From assembly GCF_000512585.2 (NCBI RefSeq), contig NC_089243.1:124001-188000 (forward strand): DNA of 64,000 nucleotides, given 5' to 3'. Position 1 is the stretch's first letter. The number at the start of each line of letters is the position of its first letter. This document shows positions 48,161 to 59,355 of this stretch, in pieces. Below the pieces are notes generated by a model that was not told where the DNA came from, made no database searches, and was given only the letters and a program-made list of their open reading frames with translations. The stretch comes from Kwoniella bestiolae CBS 10118. Its lineage: Eukaryota; Basidiomycota; Tremellomycetes; Tremellales; Cryptococcaceae. The position numbers and the translations under genes are program-made.

Positions 48161-48919
48161 ATGCCTCGATCAGTGAGTATCTCCCCTCTCCCTACAATAT
48201 TGCCAATGTCGATCGCAGAAGGAAAATGAGAGCCCAACTGACCTTGCCACCCATCCACCCAGTCCCGATCCTCCGCCCGACCCGCTTCCAGACCTGCTGC
48301 CCCAGCTGGCGGATCGCACCAACAAACCCGACAATCATCCACCGCCGCCTACCCCGCTCAACATGCCCCCGCGCAAACCTACCCTCAACAACATGCCGGT
48401 GCGGGTGTGCAACAAGGTAAACCCCCCGGATTGTTGGCTCAAGCCGCCTCAACCATGGGAGGTGCCGTTGCTGGTTCGGTAGTTGGTCATGGAATCTCCA
48501 ATATGCTCTTTGGTTCTTCCAGACCTGCCGAACAGGCTGCTGGGCAGGTTCCAGTGGATCAACAGCAGCAGCAAATGGTTAATGGACAACAGTTTGGTCA
48601 AGGGGCGAGCTGCGATATCCAAGCTAAGGGTGAGTCATATCTTCGTTCGTGTGAAGTCAGAGTGTGTTGGTGGCGATAGATGGTCGGGAGCAGGAGAGAG
48701 AGAGACAAGAGAGAAATACGCAAGAGGGTTTTTGCTGACTCATGATGGTATATAGACTTCACGAAATGCCTCGAAGCTACCAACGGGGATATGCAATCTT
48801 GCTCATACTACCTCGAAGCATTGAGTGAGTGTCACGGCTCTTCCACTTTTCTGTCAAGCACATGCTGACTGTCTTACCCGAATACAGAGGCCTGTCAAGC
48901 TGCCGCTCGACCATACTAA
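48161..48919 (+). CDS. MIX17: Twin CX9C protein Mix17 (CHCHD2/CHCHD10 family)
   Basis: Mitochondrial intermembrane-space protein imported by the Mia40 disulfide relay and linked to respiration. Four exons: 48161-48172 (MPRS), 48263-48629, 48756-48824, 48888-48919; 159 residues. It has a basic, Ala/Ser-rich N-terminus (SRSSARPASRPAAPAGGS), the conserved hydrophobic glycine-rich segment (LLAQAASTMGGAVAGSVVGH, then GISNMLFG), and a CHCH domain with two CX9C pairs: C-DIQAKDFTK-C and C-SYYLEALKA-C. The end is AARPY. The acceptor before 48263 is needed to reach the basic N-terminus in frame. Family and fold are clear. Confidence 0.93.
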
Positions 48920-49351
48920 GATCTTTTCAGGATGTTAGAAATAGCTCAGATGTGGTCAACGAGGAGGATTCGGCTTTTATAGTAATTTTGAACAACAGCA
49001 TATGCATTCAACCACCTTATACACTAATATCTGTCACCTTGCAGACTGCTGCGTGATATAAGGCTCATCCATATGGAGTTAACGCATAGAACAGAGCACG
49101 TTTATGATTTGTAGCCATGAGCGTGTATGGTAGTAGACGGCGCCCCACATGAACAAACCTCCATCAGACACGTCCACATCGGTTGTTTGTATAACTCTGC
49201 CTTTGATACCTTTTATACTTTGCTTGATCACTCATATATTGCACCGCAACCAGTTCAACCAATACACATACCCAGAGCGAAGGACCACTAATCATCTCGG
49301 GTGGACTCCTCTCTACTTCATCCTTATAAATCATCCCAATCCAAAACACCA
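48920..49351. other. Intergenic gap
   Basis: No gene seen; MIX17 3' end and ALG13 promoter. Confidence 0.45.
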
Positions 49352-50226
49352 ATGTCCACCCTCCTCGTAACGGTCGGTTCGACCCTCTTCCCAACCCTAA
49401 CCAACACCTTCCTCTCACCTCCCATTCTCGCCCTACTCGAACATAATCGTATCAAAAGACTAATCGTCCAATATGGTCGAGCAGACCTACCCCTGGATAA
49501 GGGATTGCATATACACTTAGATGGACAAGGTAGAGGGCAGGTAGATGTCGGAGGAATGAGGGTTGAGGTATTGAGGTTTACGGATGATTTTGAGGGGTTG
49601 ATTGGGAGAGCTGATTGGGTGGTATCGCATGCTGGTGGGTCCTATTTTCTCTTGGTAGGATCATACGTGTGTGTGTCTTTGGTGCTTGCACGGAGGGGAA
49701 TGATCATGACTCTGGTACTTGAGTGAGGAGTTTCTACAGGACCATCACCTGGGATGTATGATAAGAGCGATACGCAAGCTACATTATGGAAGGGTCATTG
49801 CTAATTCCAATGCAATACCGCAGGCTCAGGATCAATCCTCACTACCCTCCGACGCGATCCACCTAAACCATTACTGGTAGTACCCAACGAATCGCTCATG
49901 GATAATCATCAGTCCGAATTGGCTGATGAGATGGGTGAGAGAGGTTATCTGATGGTATCGAAGGTGGGGTTAGTGATCCCTGACTCTGTATCGGTTGTTC
50001 ATCGTTCATTGGGTCATTCGATACTTGACGACTACGATGTTTATCTCGTTCTGCAGATTCCAAGGGCGATGGAATTGATCGGAACTGATATGCTCCTGCT
50101 TGCAGAGAACTCGAACATACTTTACCTAAATTCCTGTCTGTCGATAAATCAACGATCAAGGCTTTTCCACAGATGGACACGGATAGGTTTAGGAATGTGT
50201 TGGATGAGATGATGGGGTTTGATTGA
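49352..50226 (+). CDS. ALG13: UDP-GlcNAc transferase catalytic subunit Alg13
   Basis: With Alg14 it adds the second GlcNAc to dolichol-PP-GlcNAc on the cytosolic ER face. Exons 49352-49634, 49824-49968, 50106-50226; 182 residues. The GT28/MurG-like fold is seen in STLLVTVGSTLFPTL, IKRLIVQYGRADLPL, RFTDDFEGLIGRADWVVSHA, then the UDP-GlcNAc loop GSGSILTTLRRDPPKPLLVV and PNESLMDNHQSELADEMGER. The second donor is a non-consensus GTTAGT; it alone gives SKVGELEHTLPKFLS in frame. The ATG at 49352 is chosen over an in-frame one at 49301 because the family begins right at the first strand. Together with SEC59 and OST3 it serves N-glycan synthesis. Confidence 0.92.
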
Positions 50227-50679
50227 TCGAGAGAGATCAACATGACCCTCATACCCTGTATATCCGACGATACGACGGTACGACCACTCGAGTACGTTGG
50301 GTTCCAGGTCAATGGCACAGATTACAAGCTTTGTCTTTCTGTCTTTCATCAAGCAATAATCAAACAGATCTCATCAGATATTGCGGTGTCACCTCTTCAT
50401 TGATATAATGGTCTAGATCATAGCTTGAAACGGTCTAATCTGAACCATGGATATCAACATGATGCTGCAATCGAGGAGAAGCTTGGAGAACACGGGTATG
50501 GGATGAAAAGCATAGGGAGATCTGTGGTGGACTGGGAATGACAAGATCATATCTTGTATCACAACTGCCAATATTGTATGCTCAATATCATGCATACTTT
50601 CATTTTGATATTACTTCAAGTCTACCTCAACTTTATTCAATTTCGGGATCCTCTACTTCCTCTCTCTACCTGATCAATC
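50227..50679. other. Convergent 3' flank ALG13 / RidA
   Basis: Tail-to-tail gap of 453 bases; no gene seen. Confidence 0.45.
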
Positions 50680-51556
50680 CTACTTGCCTTCAACAGCCAC
50701 AAACTCAACCTCAACCAACACATCCTTAGGCAACCTAGCCACCTCGACACATGATCTAGCAGGTTTAGTCTCCCCGAAGAACTCGGCGTAGATCTTGTTG
50801 AAAGCTACGAAATCATTCATGGATTTGAGGAAACATGTGGTCTTGAGGACTTGGGAGGGGGAGGAGTTGGATGCTGAGAGGAGGGCGGAGATGTTCTTGA
50901 ATACTTGGGTCTGTGCGCGTGCAATATTAGCTCAGTCCGAATCAGCCGGGGGGAGTTAATGTTGGTTGTGTGATGGTTGTATCTGAGGTAGCAGGAGAAG
51001 CATGTGAAGGATGAGATTGGAAAATCATTATCCAATTCCCTTCGGTCTTTTCCAATCCTTCTTATACACATACAACTCCGATCCGTCTCATTCGAAGGGG
51101 GGGGGGTAGAAGCAAAACTCACAGTTTGCTCCTCGATAGCACCCTCTACGACGGTCATACTGACTGGATCAAGGGGGATGGCACCCGAGGCGTAGATGAG
51201 CTATAGCATTTGCATTTTCATCAGCTATGGTGTTCTCAGCTGGAATGAGATAAGCAGCTTACACCATTGTATTTGACGGCCTTCAAATGTGATTCGAATT
51301 ATCAGCTATGACTGGGTAGAGGAATGTGTGGCTGTACTCACCTGTACATAAGGTCCAATAGCAGCAGGAGCCTCTGTGCGAGGACGGAGCATTGTCAGTT
51401 GACGATTTCCCTGGGTCGTTGGGAGAAGAATAACTCACTATCGGTAGCTACGACGGTATAAGGGGATGACATTTTGATTGATGTGGTCGACATGTATCGT
51501 TGAGCAGGGAGCTTGGTGAGGGATGGTAAGAGTCTTCTGGTAGATGACGAGAGCAT
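50680..51556 (-). CDS. RidA/YjgF family reactive imine deaminase (Mmf1/Hmf1)
   Basis: Hydrolyses reactive 2-aminoacrylate-type enamines made by PLP enzymes; yeast Mmf1 is mitochondrial. Exons 51556-51439, 51373-51342, 51280-51263 (an 18-nt microexon), 51200-51123, 50910-50680; 158 residues. The N-terminus (LSSSTRRLLPSLTKLPAQRY) is a good mitochondrial presequence. The domain runs from KAPAAIGPYVQ through AVKYNGLIYASGAIPLDP, TQVFKNISALLSAS, KTTCFLKSMNDF to the signature PARSCVEVARLPKDVLVEVE, which contains the Arg that binds the carboxylate. The microexon encodes AVKYNG. The location is inferred from the presequence. Confidence 0.92.
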
Positions 51557-52099
51557 ATGGTATAGAAGAAGAAAGAAAGAAAGACAAGTTGAGGATGGGA
51601 TTGACGGTTGAACCGCTTGTAACAAGAAATAGCCGCGGCGAAGCGTCTGGCCGATAGAGAATTATTATGTAATCAATCATCCCATACTGCACAGACTCGA
51701 GATTCCACAATGTCACCTATTTACTTACTACTCGTATGGAGAGCTACTCGGCGTCGCTTGTCATACTCCAAGACGTCTCGGATCTCCCCCCTTTTGCATA
51801 GTGGGAACGACCTTCCTCCATGCCAGCCAAGGGGTGTCGATTTCTCGTGTTCATCGCTTCGCCCGGCGTCGCTTCGACTGCATGATATATGACATTCATT
51901 TCATTCCGAAAACACGTGGAAGCGGACTAGGCCGAATCACACACCCTTGATGAGGGATGAGGTCATCAGATAAAGTTGACACAGTGTAACTGGTGAGATC
52001 TGCTTGAGGGCATAGACAAAGCTATGGAACTATGTGGGCAGTCATCCTGAGTATTGAGTCGAGGGCGAACATACATAGCGAGACGACAGCATATTCAAC
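51557..52099. promoter_or_regulatory. Divergent promoter RidA / HAD hydrolase
   Basis: Head-to-head gap of 543 bases; CACGTG at 51913-51918. No gene seen. Confidence 0.45.
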
Positions 52100-53463
52100 A
52101 TGGAGAATTGCAAGTGAGTGGAAGGGTCAGCTAGACATACTCGACATGTTCCTTTTGACTTAGACAGGCTGATCTGATCTCCCCCTGCGGATAGAGCTTT
52201 GATATTCGATTGTTATGGTGTGAGTACCCTCTCACCCTTCCAGCCGAACCATATTGATCTCACTGCTTACTTTGATCTCCTCACAGACTTTGATAGTGAG
52301 TCGATGCCGGCGAATTTGTGCTTGAAAGAAAAATGGTCACTGATACCCTACACAGGACTGGGAACAAGGATCCTATAATGCTCTCCAGCCAATATTCCAA
52401 CAGAAGACTTGTCCCGTCCCGGAAAAGGTATTTGAGACGCTAGGAAAGATAAAAGCCAGGATACAAGCCGAGGATAAGACGATGTTATATCCTGCTGTGT
52501 TAGTTTACCTCTATTCTTGTCATAATCCTGCTTTCATAGCTGATCATTTCTCGATTGTGAACAGGCTGAAGGAAGCTTATAGGGTTTTGACGGGGGAGCT
52601 GAGACTGTGGTATGACGAAGGTATGTGCTCTCTCTCGCTTCCTGTCTTCTTAGCTTGCGAAGCGAATTGAGGGAGGTTAACCGAATTATGGATGCGTTTT
52701 ATAGAAGCGGCAGAGGCATATGCTCTCTCAGTGGGAGCATGGCCCGCCTTTCCCGACTCGCAAGATGCCTTGTCAGTCCTGAAGGGACTGGATGTGAAGT
52801 TGGTGATTCATAGTAATGTGGATAATGCGTCATTTGAAGAGTGAGTGCTGCCTCCTCACTGTGATCTAATCGGAAAACCCCGTGTCAAAACCTTGAGATA
52901 AATTGCGAAACACGTGTTGCGCTGACTTGTGTTTCTGTCCATCATCCAGAACTAGACAGAGACTGGAGGGGTCTTGGGGGAGTTTCGACAACGTATTTAC
53001 AGCAGAGGATAGTACGTTACTCCAGTCCACATCTATCGAGCAACATACGAGAATTACAAAGTAATGCGATAGCTGATCGTTGTATAATTCGGCAGTCGGA
53101 AGCTACAAGCCTGATTATAGAAATTTCCACCACATCCTCCAAGCCCTGGAAGAGGAGTATGAGATTCAGCCGAACGAGGTGGCGGTAGTGGCTAATTCGA
53201 AGCGAGCGGATATAGCACCGTAAGTATACCTCTCGTCATGAATTCACGTTCGGCATCGTCCTATCGGGTATGAACGTGAACTGATCAGTTGTCTGTCTTG
53301 GCTGTTGTACAGGGCGAGACGACTTGGTCTCAAGACAGTATGGATAAATCGACCGGAAGCTATACTTGGTGTTAAGGGGTATGAAGATGTGAGACCGGAT
53401 TATGAGTTTGGAGGTATGGAGGAATTTGCTGAGGAGCTGAAGAGGATCAAGGAGGATGCATAG
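52100..53463 (+). CDS. HAD-superfamily hydrolase, 2-haloacid dehalogenase type
   Basis: Nine exons: 52100-52113, 52195-52219, 52287-52295, 52356-52498, 52565-52620, 52705-52840, 52950-53011, 53096-53219, 53313-53463; 239 residues. All HAD motifs are present: nucleophile Asp10 in LIFDCYGTLIDWE, motif II IHSNVDN, Lys of motif III in GSYKPDYRNF, and motif IV VVANSKRADIAPARRLGLKT. The cap follows motif I, as in type II haloacid dehalogenases (length about 230). Exon 3 is only 9 nt (ACTTTGATA, Thr-Leu-Ile) and completes the motif between two introns. Donors include a GTTAGT. The natural substrate is not predictable from sequence; dehalogenase activity is the family label only. Confidence 0.9.
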
Positions 53464-53896
53464 AGGTATTGTGTATTGTATGATGATGGGTTGTATGGAC
53501 ACTAGTGACGATAAATCAGCAATACTGGCTCGCTGCCCATGCATCAGAACGATCGCTCAACAGTACTCGCAGAGGGAAGAGAGGATGTGCCTGATAATTG
53601 GGGCAGACCAGCCTAACAACGGCAGGGTGCATGCTTTGCATTATCAGCCACACATCTACCATCTAACGCGACGAACGACGTACGGTGCCACGCTTTCACC
53701 TCGAACTGTCATCTACAACTATATACACATCCTCAACATATATCATATATCATCTACCTCTCTATACCTACCTACCTAAGCATCCAAACCACCCTCTTGA
53801 CATCTCCTCACTCCGCACGCAGATAATCTTCCCATTGATACTGCGACTTTCCCCTTCAACCTTTCACCTAAAAGACACGTAGAGGGAGGATACAAG
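53464..53896. other. Intergenic, promoter of COPI beta-prime gene
   Basis: No gene seen. A pyrimidine/A-rich leader with repeated atat and ctac steps at about 53700-53780 precedes the start codon. Confidence 0.45.
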
Positions 53897-56800
53897 ATGG
53901 TACGTCACATCCAGCTTCCAGCTTACACGTGTGGCCTTTGTATATGCTGATTGCATCGCAATGGGATAGCCTATGTTACTTGATATCAATGTGAGTCACG
54001 CATTCCTCCTGCTAACTTGCTGTTTTCTGGGAATGTTGAAACAGAAAGCTAATTCTGGATACGACTACAGCGTAAACTCCTTGCGAGGTCTGACCGTGTC
54101 AAATCAGTTGATTTCCATCCGACCGAACCTCATGTCATCTGTGGTTTATAGTGGGTCATCGTACTTTCACAATGCGAAGTATACCTGAGAATTTGAGCTG
54201 ATGTGTCTTGGCTCGATATAGTAACGGTCAAGTGAAAATATGGAACTACGAGACGCAGACTGATCTGAAGACGTTTGAAGTGACGGACGTACCTGTTAGA
54301 TGTGTGAGGTATATAGCCAGGAAGAATTGGGTGGGTCATTCGTCTCTTATCAGATCTCGCACCTCACCCACCTTTGTCTTGTTCCTATCTATATCGTGGA
54401 ACGTTTCGCTAACCTACCGATGCACCCCCAGTTCGTCTCCGGATCGGACGATTTCCAATTACGTGTCTACAACATATCGACAGGTGAAAAGATAACTTCG
54501 TTCGAAGCTCATCCGGACTATATAAGATGTTTGACCGTACATCCCACGCTGAGTTTGGTCTTGACTGGAAGTGATGATATGACGGTCAAGTGTTGGGATT
54601 GGGATAAGGGATGGAGATGTGTTCAGGTGGGTTGAAGTTCTACCTTGGTGGCATGACACAACGGGATTGTCATGATGGCATATCATGAAGTAGATGAGAA
54701 ACGGGAACATTGCTGATGACACCGCTGCAGATCTTCGAAGGTCACACCCACTATATCATGGCACTGGCTATCAACCCCAAAGATCCTCAGACATTCGCTT
54801 CGGCCTGTCTGGATCATACCGTCAAGGTATGGTCTTTAGGCAATCCAGTACCCAACTTCTCTTTGGAGGCGCATGAGAAAGGTGTGAATTACGTGGATTA
54901 CTACCATGGAGGTGATAAACCTTATTTGGTTACCACGGGTGATGATCGGTGAGTACACCTTCTCGTCTCCCATTCCCTAACATACAATCATACTCAAGTA
55001 CTTGAGTGAAGAGTGTATTATACTGATACTTGATATATTGCTTCTCGTCATTACAGCCTAGTGAAGATCTGGGACTACCACTCCAAATCATGTGTCCAGA
55101 CCCTCGAATCACACACTGCCAACGTATCTTTCGCAATCTTCCATCCATCTTTACCCATCATCTTGTCAGGTTCGGAAGATGGTACCATAAAAATCTGGCA
55201 TTCTTCTACATATAGACTGGAGAACACCCTCAGCTATGGATTGGAAAGAGCTTGGTGTGTCGCTTATAGGAAGAGCGGGAACGAGGTCGCTGTTGGTTTT
55301 GATGAAGGTGCTGTTGTGGTGAAAGTGAGTGCATCGCTATTCGTCAATCGGCCATGTGTCGAAGAGGATGTGGTCCTGACAATCGCTCAATTGCGAATAG
55401 CTCGGTCGAGACGAACCTTCCGTTTCAATGGACTCTGCAGGAAAGATCGTGTATGCTAGAAATACTGAGATTCTGACTGCGAACGTGTCAAATGTCGGTG
55501 CGGATGGTGAGTATTCCGATCTCCACCTCTCGTATGATTAGTGGAAAGAATGCTGAAACTCCGTTTAACCCCCAGGCGAAGCCGTGGAAGATGGACAGCG
55601 ACTTATGGTGTCATTGCGAGATCTTGGTACTACCGAAGTCTACCCTCAATCCTTACAGCACAGTCCTAATGGCAGGTGAGCTAGCCCGTATAGGTCCAAC
55701 CATTACATCTTAGCTGACTATCATGTAGATTTGTTACCGTCTGCGGAGATGGGGAATACATTATTTACACCTCCCTCGCCTGGCGAAACAAAGCTTTCGG
55801 CAGTGGTCTGTCCTTCGCTTGGGCAACAGACTCCAACACCTATGCAGTACAAGAAGGCAAATCAAAGATTCGGATCTACCGAAATTTCAAAGAACGACCA
55901 GGATTGATCAAATCATCTGGATCATGGGCTGTTGAAGGTATCCACGGCGGTACCCTTCTCGCTGCACGAGGCAATGGATTCGTCATGTTCTGGGATTGGG
56001 AGACTGGATCAGTAGTCCGAAGAATCGAAGTTGACGCTACCAACGTTTCGTGGTCTGCTACTGGGAACCTCGTCGCTATCACTGCTGAAGATTCGTTCTA
56101 CATCTTGAGCTTTGATAGGGATGCTTACAATGCTAAAGTCGACAGTGGTGAGGTCATTGGTGATGAGGGTGTGGAAGAGGCTTTTGATGTTATTGCGGAG
56201 ATTTCGGAATCGTAAGACACCAACCCGCTCGACTGACAACACTGGAGATGTGCGCTGATATGTGACGTTGGGATATCTAGTGTCAAGACTGCTAAATGGA
56301 TCGGAGACTGTTTCATCTACACCAACTCTACCAACAGACTCAGTTATTTGGTTGGTGATCAACCTCATGTGATCAACCATTTCGACCAGTGAGTGAATCC
56401 TTTGTACGACGGAGGCATAACACAATGTGGACATCATGCTGACCATCACCCGCAGAGGAATCTACCTCCTTGGTTATTTACCCGCTCACAACCGAATCTA
56501 CGTTGCCGACAAGGACCTCAACATCTACTCTTACTCCTTATCCCTCACCGTTGTCGAATACCAAACTGCAATCCTTCGAGGGGATTTGGAAGGTGCCGAG
56601 GCCATCTTACCTACTGTTCCTGCTGATCAGAGGAATCGAATCGCTAGATTCCTCGAGGGCCAAGGTGGGTTAGCCTTCTTACGTTCACCAAAGACCGTTG
56701 AACTGACATGGTTTTGCTTGACATTACAGATCTCAAAGAACTTGCCCTCTCCGTATCTACCGACCCTGACCACCGATTTGACCTTGCCATCTCACTCAAC

Positions 56801-57649
56801 GATCTCGAAACCGCTTTGTCGTTAGTCCGATCCTCCCCCGAAGCTGGTTCTCAATCCAAATGGAAGGTAGTAGGAGACAAAGCCCTGGCAGCTTGGCAAA
56901 TGGACCTAGCCCAAGAGGCATTCGAGAAAGCCGGTGATCTCTCCGCCCTCTTACTGCTCTTTACCTCGCTATCGGACCGAAAGGGCTTAGAAAGGCTAGG
57001 TAGTCTGGCTAAAGAAAAGGGACAAAACAACATCGCGTTCGCGTCGTACCTCCAATTGGGAGACTCGAAATCTTGTATAGAGATTCTGAGCAATACCAAC
57101 CGATTACCCGAAGCTGCGTTATTCGCTCGATCCTACGCCCCCCAGGAGATTGGCGGAGTCACCGCGAAATGGAAGAAATCTTTGGAAGCTGAGGGACGAG
57201 GAAAGATCTCGCAGACTATTGCTGATCCCGCTGAGGATCGGGAGCTGTTCGGTGCGATTGGTAGTGAGGGTGTGGATTCGAATGAGGAGGGAAGTGGAGT
57301 GTTGGTTGAGAAGGATGATGGGGATGTGTCGCAGGGCCAGGGACAGGGGGTAGGCGAGAAGGCTCAGGAGGTTGTGGAGATTGCTAAGGAGGGGGCGGAG
57401 GAGTTGGTGGAGAAGGTTAAGGAGCTGAGTGTGGGTGGGGGTGAGAAAGAGAATGGGGGTAGTGAGGGTGAGTCACCATCGACATGTGCCGTCTCGTTGA
57501 GGTTGATGTGGAAAGGACAATTGGCTGATACTGTTATGTAACCAGCTACAGAAGATAAAGCGCCAGTAACTCTCGAACCCCCCGTCGAAGCTGAGACAAC
57601 GCAGGGTACAGGCAATGACAAAAAATCAAAGAAGAATAAAAAGAAGTAA
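53897..57649 (+). CDS. SEC27: Coatomer beta-prime subunit (Sec27/COPB2)
   Basis: Part of the COPI coat for Golgi-to-ER traffic; its WD domain binds dilysine signals. Fourteen exons: 53897-53899 (ATG only), 53970-53990, 54071-54150, 54222-54330, 54432-54626, 54731-54948, 55057-55324, 55401-55506, 55576-55675, 55729-56211, 56281-56388, 56456-56664, 56730-57467, 57546-57649; 913 residues. It has RSDRVKSVDFHPTEPHVICG, NYETQTDLKTFEVTDVPVR, KNWFVSGSDDFQLRVYN, EAHPDYIRCLTVHP, GSEDGTIKIWHSSTYRLENT, GLERAWCVAYRKSG, AWRNKAFGSGLSFAW and DEGVEEAFDVIAEISESVKT, all matching the family across two WD propellers and the helical solenoid. The tail is acidic, then basic (KSKKNKKK). Confidence 0.95.
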
Positions 57650-58217
57650 TGATTGAGAAGAGGAGAGACAATGCGGCGGTTATTGGTGATTGGTGATTCC
57701 ATGTAAATTATACAGCTCATAGAGAAGTGCGGGCACAACACTGGAGGAAATAGGTTGTGAATTTTGATTCTGATTTGACATAACTTCATATATATGCTTC
57801 TTTCTTTGACATGAACCAAAAATGAACTATATACCCTTGGTTTCTTGTCTTGGTCAATTTGCACTGGAATATCGGCTAAGCAAGTTTGCAGTTCGGCACT
57901 CTCCAAGATAGATTCGTGAACAATCAAACTGACTTGGGGATGAAGCCTGATCATCTGATTGATTTTACTAGATATATTTCATTGCATCTCCAACATCAAC
58001 GTTACTTCACGTCCAATACCTCGGTGCACACCATACAAGGCATCCCATCGAAGGGCTATACACTATTTACACTATCAATACAATATACCACACAACGTAA
58101 CGGAAGTACGCAACTTGGCCAAACCACCCTCTCACGGTTGAAATCTTGCGTCCCTCCTTCTGCCCCCGTAAGTGCCAAGAGACCGATTGAATGAAGGTCC
58201 ACTTTGCTCAAGCTTTC
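57650..58217. other. Convergent 3' flank
   Basis: Tail-to-tail gap of 568 bases between SEC27 and the Ser/Pro-rich gene; no gene seen. Confidence 0.45.
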
Positions 58218-59355
58218 TTAGAAAGACTGAGTAGACAAGTCAAATTCGAATTCACCCCACCCAGGACTCAACTCCCTGCCCAACCTTGGCTCTTCCATAT
58301 CTGGCTTTAAATCTTGTTCGGTGTACCACCTATCCTGATTCACCTCACCGCCTATTCGACGGGATGTGAGGGGCTTGGCGGTTTTGCTTGAGCTTGGGTT
58401 CATGGCTGTGCTCTGATCTTGGTTTTGGCGGGTTTCATGATCCAAGGGCAAAGGAATGGGAGTTTGGGGTTGTGAGCTTGATGAATTCGATAGGAGGTTT
58501 AGGATGGATGTCGATTTGGTACGTTCCATTGTACCTGCTGTATCTCCATTTGTTGTCGGATGGTAGACAGGACGTTGGAGTATTAACGGTTCGGGTTTTC
58601 GCTTTGTCCCAACATCGAGCTGATCATCCCATACCCCCCGCTTAGAAGTGGAGGTGGAAAGGGAATTACTAGATATAGTTGCTGATCTACCTATCCTGGG
58701 TCTCGCGAATGGAGCCTTCGCCCGACCATGCGGCGACAGCGGAGGAGGGTTGGTAGGCGAAGGAATTGTGGAAGTTAGGGAAGACATCTTGAGGGAAGGG
58801 GGGATGAGGAATGAGGGGGAAGTGACTCTTCGACGTGGGGTTGGGGGTTTGTTCTAAGTCGAGTGTCGTACGGTGAATCACTATCAGTATATGTCTGTGA
58901 TATCGCCAGCGATAGTAGGAGCTGGACGGACTCACTGATCTTGGTATGACGACGGTGTTATTGGTCTCTTCCTGGGTAATCCTCAATCGTGAAGCCATAT
59001 CATCTAATGTCCCCTGTGGGTCCGTTTGCTTCGGTGAGGTGACAGGCGAAACAATCAGTGATTCGGGAAATTCGGTCTGTTCGGGATACGGCGTGAGACA
59101 GAATGTAGGTACGTTGGGGAGAGGTGATATCTGTCAGGAGCGAGTGAGACAGGTCAGCGTTCGTACGTCCATACAGGTTGTGAAAGAATGGAATTTGAGG
59201 AGTGTGAAAGCAGCTTGAGTATAAGCGATCTGGGAGACACCACTCACCGGACTTAGACTTCTCACACTGGGTGATAAGGTCGCATCGGACGCGGCGGGGC
59301 CGGTCATACTGGGGCATGAGGTTGATGAAGAGAATGAGGAAGTTCGTTGTGACAT
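58218..59355 (-). CDS. Unrecognised Ser/Pro-rich protein
   Basis: Three exons, 59355-59248, 59130-58936, 58853-58218, all junctions in phase 0; 312 residues. It is mostly disordered: Ser/Thr/Pro-rich with many SP and TP pairs (ATLSPSVRSLSP, LIVSPVTSPKQT), which look like sites for proline-directed kinases. A short charged part (TSRRIGGEVNQDRWYTEQDL) and an acidic-aromatic end (GWGEFEFDLSTQSF) are the only structured-looking parts. The latter could be a short binding motif. No family is recognised, and regulation by phosphorylation is a guess from composition. Confidence 0.6.
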
